Below, in pieces: positions 5,899-8,799 of a stretch of DNA of 8,799 nucleotides; positions within the stretch are counted from its first letter, which is position 1, and each line of letters begins with the position of its first letter. Position numbers and translations under genes: made by a program. The notes beneath the pieces were generated by a model. It saw only the letters and a list, made by a program, of their open reading frames with translations. It was not told where the DNA came from and did no database searches. The DNA lies in the NCBI GenBank assembly GCA_002430605.1, contig DJBY01000079.1, positions 8,928 to 17,726 of the forward strand, given 5' to 3'. This stretch comes from Opitutia bacterium UBA5964 (GTDB lineage Bacteria; Verrucomicrobiota; Verrucomicrobiia; Opitutales; Coraliomargaritaceae).

Positions 5899-8712
5899 AT
5901 GGACACAAAGAAAACAAAAACAGCGATCGTCGTCGCACACACTCACTGGGATCGCGAATGGCGCTATCCGATCTGGAAGAACCGCGCTCTGTTGGTCGAA
6001 TTCATGGATTGGCTGTTGGAGATTTTGGAGAATGATCCCGATTATAGTGGCTTCCTACTCGACGGGCAAACGGTCTGCATAGACGACTATCTCGAGATCA
6101 AGCCCGAGAACAAAGAGCGTATCGCCGCACAAGTGCAGGCGGGCAAGCTCGCCATCGGCCCTTGGTATACTTTACCCGACCTTTTCCCCATCGCAGGCGA
6201 ATGCCTTGTGCGGAACCTGAATAAGGGCATGCGCTTCGCTAAAGATTTGGGCGGGCATAACCCGATCGCCTACCACACCTTTGGCTGGGGACAGACGGCC
6301 CAATTTCCGCAGATGTATCAAAGCCTCGGGATCGACTATGCCGTCGCGTCTAAAAAAGTTTCTAAGAAGCGCGCCCCAAAGTGCGAGTTTATGTGGACTT
6401 CGCCGGATGGCTCAGAGTTACTTACATCACGCCTCGGTCACTTCACCCGCCAGAACGGCTACTTCTACCTGCATTTCCCGGTGCGCTTGAACAACATTTA
6501 CGACGATAACCAATACGCGTGGGAATGGGGCAAAACCGGGGTCGCCTATCATCGGGCTGACAGTGAATTTGCCCGCAACGACTACTTTCGCACCGATCAC
6601 GAGGACGGCTACTTCAAAGAAAACGTTAAAGATGCCGCACAGCGCACCTGGGACAATATGGGCGAAACCTTGGTCGACGACTACCGCCTGTTGATGTGTG
6701 GCTGTGACTTCTCGACACCCAATCCCTACCTGCCCAAGATGGTCGCCGACAGCAACGAAGCCATCGACGATATCGAATTCAAAATGGGCTCGCTACAGGA
6801 ATACTTCACAGAGCTGGAAAAACGCATCGATCGCAGCCAAGTTCCAGTCGTCGAAGGCGAACTCCGTGATGGCGAACCATGCGGCGCCTCGGCCAATGCA
6901 CTCGCGACCCGCATCCACATCAAACAGCTCAACAAACGTGCGGAAAACATCATGATCCGTCGGACCGAGCCGCTCGCCGCCGCCCTCTCCGCTCTCGGTA
7001 GCGGCTTCCCCGAGGGCTTTTTCAAGCGTGGCTGGGAATACCTGCTAAAAGCCCATCCGCACGATTCCATCAATGGTGTCACCCAAGATAAGACAGTCGA
7101 CGACAACCTCTACCGCCTGAATCAGGCCATTGAGATCGGCGAAACCATATACGAAGATAGCATTGCTACCTTACTCAACCGCCTAGATCTCTCTACTTTT
7201 GGTCAAGAGGATCAGCTGTTGCTATTGCATAACCCACAGCCACGGCCAGTCAGCGAAGTGATTAAAATCGTCGTCGACACCCCTCAGGAAAAAAATGTTT
7301 GGGCGATTGGAGTCGCTGAAGCAGATGGCACCCAACTGGGGGTTCAACAAATTTCGCGCGACGAACACATACAGCCCATCCACGACATTGAAGCGCGCCC
7401 TTGGCCTTTCTCGGTCGATCGCCATTTCGTCTACCTCGAAACGGGCGAAATCCCTGCCGGAGGCTATAAAGTAGTCAAAGTCACCCACGAAGCTAACTAT
7501 TGGCGCGAAGAGCAGTGGTGGCCGCCCATGCGCAAGAGCGCGGGCGCTTACATTGGCGAGAGCGCCCACCGATTGGAAAACGAATTTCTCAAAGTAGAAG
7601 TCAACTCCGATGGCACTTTCGACCTGACAGATAAAAATACCGGACGCGTCATCAAAGACATGCATACCTTCGAAGACGAGGGAGATACCGGCGACTACTG
7701 GGCCTATTACGCGCCATACAACAACCAAATCATAAGTAGTCGCGGCTTCAACTCCCGCATTTGGCTTGAGGACAATGGTCCTCTCAGCGCAACCATCGGC
7801 ATTGAAACCATCATGCAGATACCGGCCAAGGCCGAGTATGGAGAGGTTAAGTTCCAAGGCTATGGCAAACGCAGTGAAGAGCTCGTCGACTTCAAGATTG
7901 TCTCCAAGATCACGCTGAACAAAGGCGACAAGCATCTCAAGGTGAAGACCTCCATCGACAACAAAGCGAAGGATCACCGTGTTCGCCTGATGATCCCCAC
8001 AGATATTCAAGCCGAGTTCTCCGATGCCGCCGGACACTTTACCGTCGACCGCCGTGGTGCCGTGCACGAAACAGATGCCGACGGTAAGTTCTACCCAGAA
8101 ATGGCACTACGCCCGATGGCCGAATTCTGCTCCGTCAGCGACGGCGAAAAAGGCCTCTCCGTGCTGAATAATTGCCTGACCGAATTCCAGCTTATGCAAG
8201 ACGAACGGGGCACCCTCGCCCTGACATTGCTTCGCGCTATCCGTAACCGCATCTGTACCGAGTCACGCGTCTCCTCAGAGTTCCCGGAAAAGCTTGGTAG
8301 CCAAATGCTGCAAAGGGTTGAATACGAGTATGCCATCTATCCCCACAAGGGAAATTGGGTCGAAGGTAAGGTGTTCGCCGAAGCCGACAAGCTCAACGCA
8401 AAGCCCGAGCCGATCCAAATCTCGAACAACCGCGGTGGCGATCTGCCGATCGCCGCATCACACTATGCCATTGATAATGACGCAGTGGTCATGACCGCTT
8501 TCAAGAAAGCGGAGGACCGCGACTCCATTATCCTGCGTCTGCACAACCCGACCAACGAGGAGCAATTAGTGGCTATTTCTACAGGACTTCCCTTCAAACA
8601 GGCATGGCTCAACAATCTCAACGAGGAGCGCGGCGAGGCACTGGAATTTGCGGATGGGACGCTATCGCTATCGATTGCGCATGGCAAAATTATCACCATT
8701 GAACTGAAATAA
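5899..8712 (+). CDS. GH38 alpha-mannosidase-family protein with nucleophile Asp replaced by His
   Basis: GH38-type protein, 937 residues from the ATG at 5899, close to the family's usual size. An in-frame TTG at 5824 would add 25 residues, but they lie in AT-rich promoter-like DNA, so I prefer the ATG, giving MDTKKTKTAIVVAHTHWDREW and a cytoplasmic protein. Neither start has a Shine-Dalgarno. Residue numbers below count from the TTG (subtract 25 for the ATG form). Zinc ligands His41 and Asp43 (HTHWDREW) and His413 (HPHDSINGVTQD) are present. Asp295 in CGCDFS matches the acid/base Asp of the GDDF motif. The family motif DxFG, whose Asp is nucleophile and zinc ligand, reads HTFG here, with His151 (codon 6274-6276). 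The helical middle domain (about 345-455) and the C-terminal beta domains are complete. Canonical members cleave alpha-mannosides by a retaining mechanism; activity here is uncertain. The gene ends in tandem TAA codons (8710-8715). Confidence 0.9.
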   Translation: MDTKKTKTAIVVAHTHWDREWRYPIWKNRALLVEFMDWLLEILENDPDYSGFLLDGQTVCIDDYLEIKPENKERIAAQVQAGKLAIGPWYTLPDLFPIAGECLVRNLNKGMRFAKDLGGHNPIAYHTFGWGQTAQFPQMYQSLGIDYAVASKKVSKKRAPKCEFMWTSPDGSELLTSRLGHFTRQNGYFYLHFPVRLNNIYDDNQYAWEWGKTGVAYHRADSEFARNDYFRTDHEDGYFKENVKDAAQRTWDNMGETLVDDYRLLMCGCDFSTPNPYLPKMVADSNEAIDDIEFKMGSLQEYFTELEKRIDRSQVPVVEGELRDGEPCGASANALATRIHIKQLNKRAENIMIRRTEPLAAALSALGSGFPEGFFKRGWEYLLKAHPHDSINGVTQDKTVDDNLYRLNQAIEIGETIYEDSIATLLNRLDLSTFGQEDQLLLLHNPQPRPVSEVIKIVVDTPQEKNVWAIGVAEADGTQLGVQQISRDEHIQPIHDIEARPWPFSVDRHFVYLETGEIPAGGYKVVKVTHEANYWREEQWWPPMRKSAGAYIGESAHRLENEFLKVEVNSDGTFDLTDKNTGRVIKDMHTFEDEGDTGDYWAYYAPYNNQIISSRGFNSRIWLEDNGPLSATIGIETIMQIPAKAEYGEVKFQGYGKRSEELVDFKIVSKITLNKGDKHLKVKTSIDNKAKDHRVRLMIPTDIQAEFSDAAGHFTVDRRGAVHETDADGKFYPEMALRPMAEFCSVSDGEKGLSVLNNCLTEFQLMQDERGTLALTLLRAIRNRICTESRVSSEFPEKLGSQMLQRVEYEYAIYPHKGNWVEGKVFAEADKLNAKPEPIQISNNRGGDLPIAASHYAIDNDAVVMTAFKKAEDRDSIILRLHNPTNEEQLVAISTGLPFKQAWLNNLNEERGEALEFADGTLSLSIAHGKIITIELK

Positions 8713-8750
8713 TAAAGCCATGCCCGTGACCTAACTCCATTAGCCTTTAT

Positions 8751-8772
8751 GCTAACGTTTCGAAACGTAAGC
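8751..8772. promoter_or_regulatory. 22-base inverted repeat after GH38, likely operator
   Basis: GCTAACGTTTCGAAACGTAAGC has 10 of 11 paired positions, with a perfect 14-base core ACGTTTCGAAACGT (8755-8768) centred on CG. A second perfect palindrome, GTAAGCTTAC (8767-8776), overlaps its right arm. No T-run follows, so a terminator is unlikely; an operator in front of a gene beyond the right edge is more likely. It shares AACGTTT with the palindrome at 5829-5838 upstream of GH38. LacI-family regulators often bind CG-centred palindromes, but no regulator gene is in the window. Confidence 0.45.
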
Positions 8773-8799
8773 TTACTCAAAAACTTTGTTCGACACAAA

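Noticed and set aside
7222..8067. 281-codon open frame on the minus strand inside GH38
   Set aside because: It lies fully antisense to a well-supported gene. Its composition is explained by codon bias of the real frame, and it shows no recognisable domain.

Overview
The window holds five protein-coding genes, one of them cut by the left edge, and reads as part of a polysaccharide or glycoconjugate utilisation locus. From left to right it has: the C-terminal half of a sodium:solute symporter (+), a secreted sialate O-acetylesterase-type carbohydrate esterase with an extra C-terminal domain (+), a secreted type I sulfatase (-), a HAD-superfamily hydrolase with an unexplained N-terminal extension (-), and a GH38 alpha-mannosidase-family protein (+). 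I see no tRNA, rRNA, CRISPR array, transposase or other mobile element.

The mix of formylglycine-type sulfatase, SASA-type esterase, SSS symporter and GH38 enzyme, moderate GC content, and lack of Shine-Dalgarno sequences before any of the four visible starts suggest a marine or gut glycan degrader of the Planctomycetota-Verrucomicrobiota group (an Opitutae- or Kiritimatiellae-like bacterium). This is inferred from gene content and style; no marker gene confirms it.

Layout: symporter and esterase are co-directional with a 174-base gap. The esterase converges on the sulfatase across 224 bases. The HAD gene and sulfatase form a likely two-gene minus-strand unit (HAD first, 68-base gap). The HAD and GH38 genes diverge from a roughly 100-base AT-rich region containing a short CG-centred palindrome. 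A second, longer CG-centred palindrome lies just after GH38 and shares the AACGTTT core, so both could be operators for one regulator.

A plausible joint role is that the exported esterase and sulfatase remove acetyl and sulfate groups from a glycan, the symporter imports released sugar, and the GH38 and HAD proteins act in the cytoplasm. The most interesting point is that the GH38 protein keeps three of the four expected zinc ligands and the likely acid/base Asp, but has His (His151 counted from the far-upstream TTG, His126 from the preferred ATG) where the family has its catalytic nucleophile Asp, which is also a zinc ligand. It may be a divergent enzyme, a non-hydrolytic homologue or a distinct subfamily. 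No complete unknown system is evident, but this substitution, the HAD N-terminal region and the esterase C-terminal domain are unexplained.
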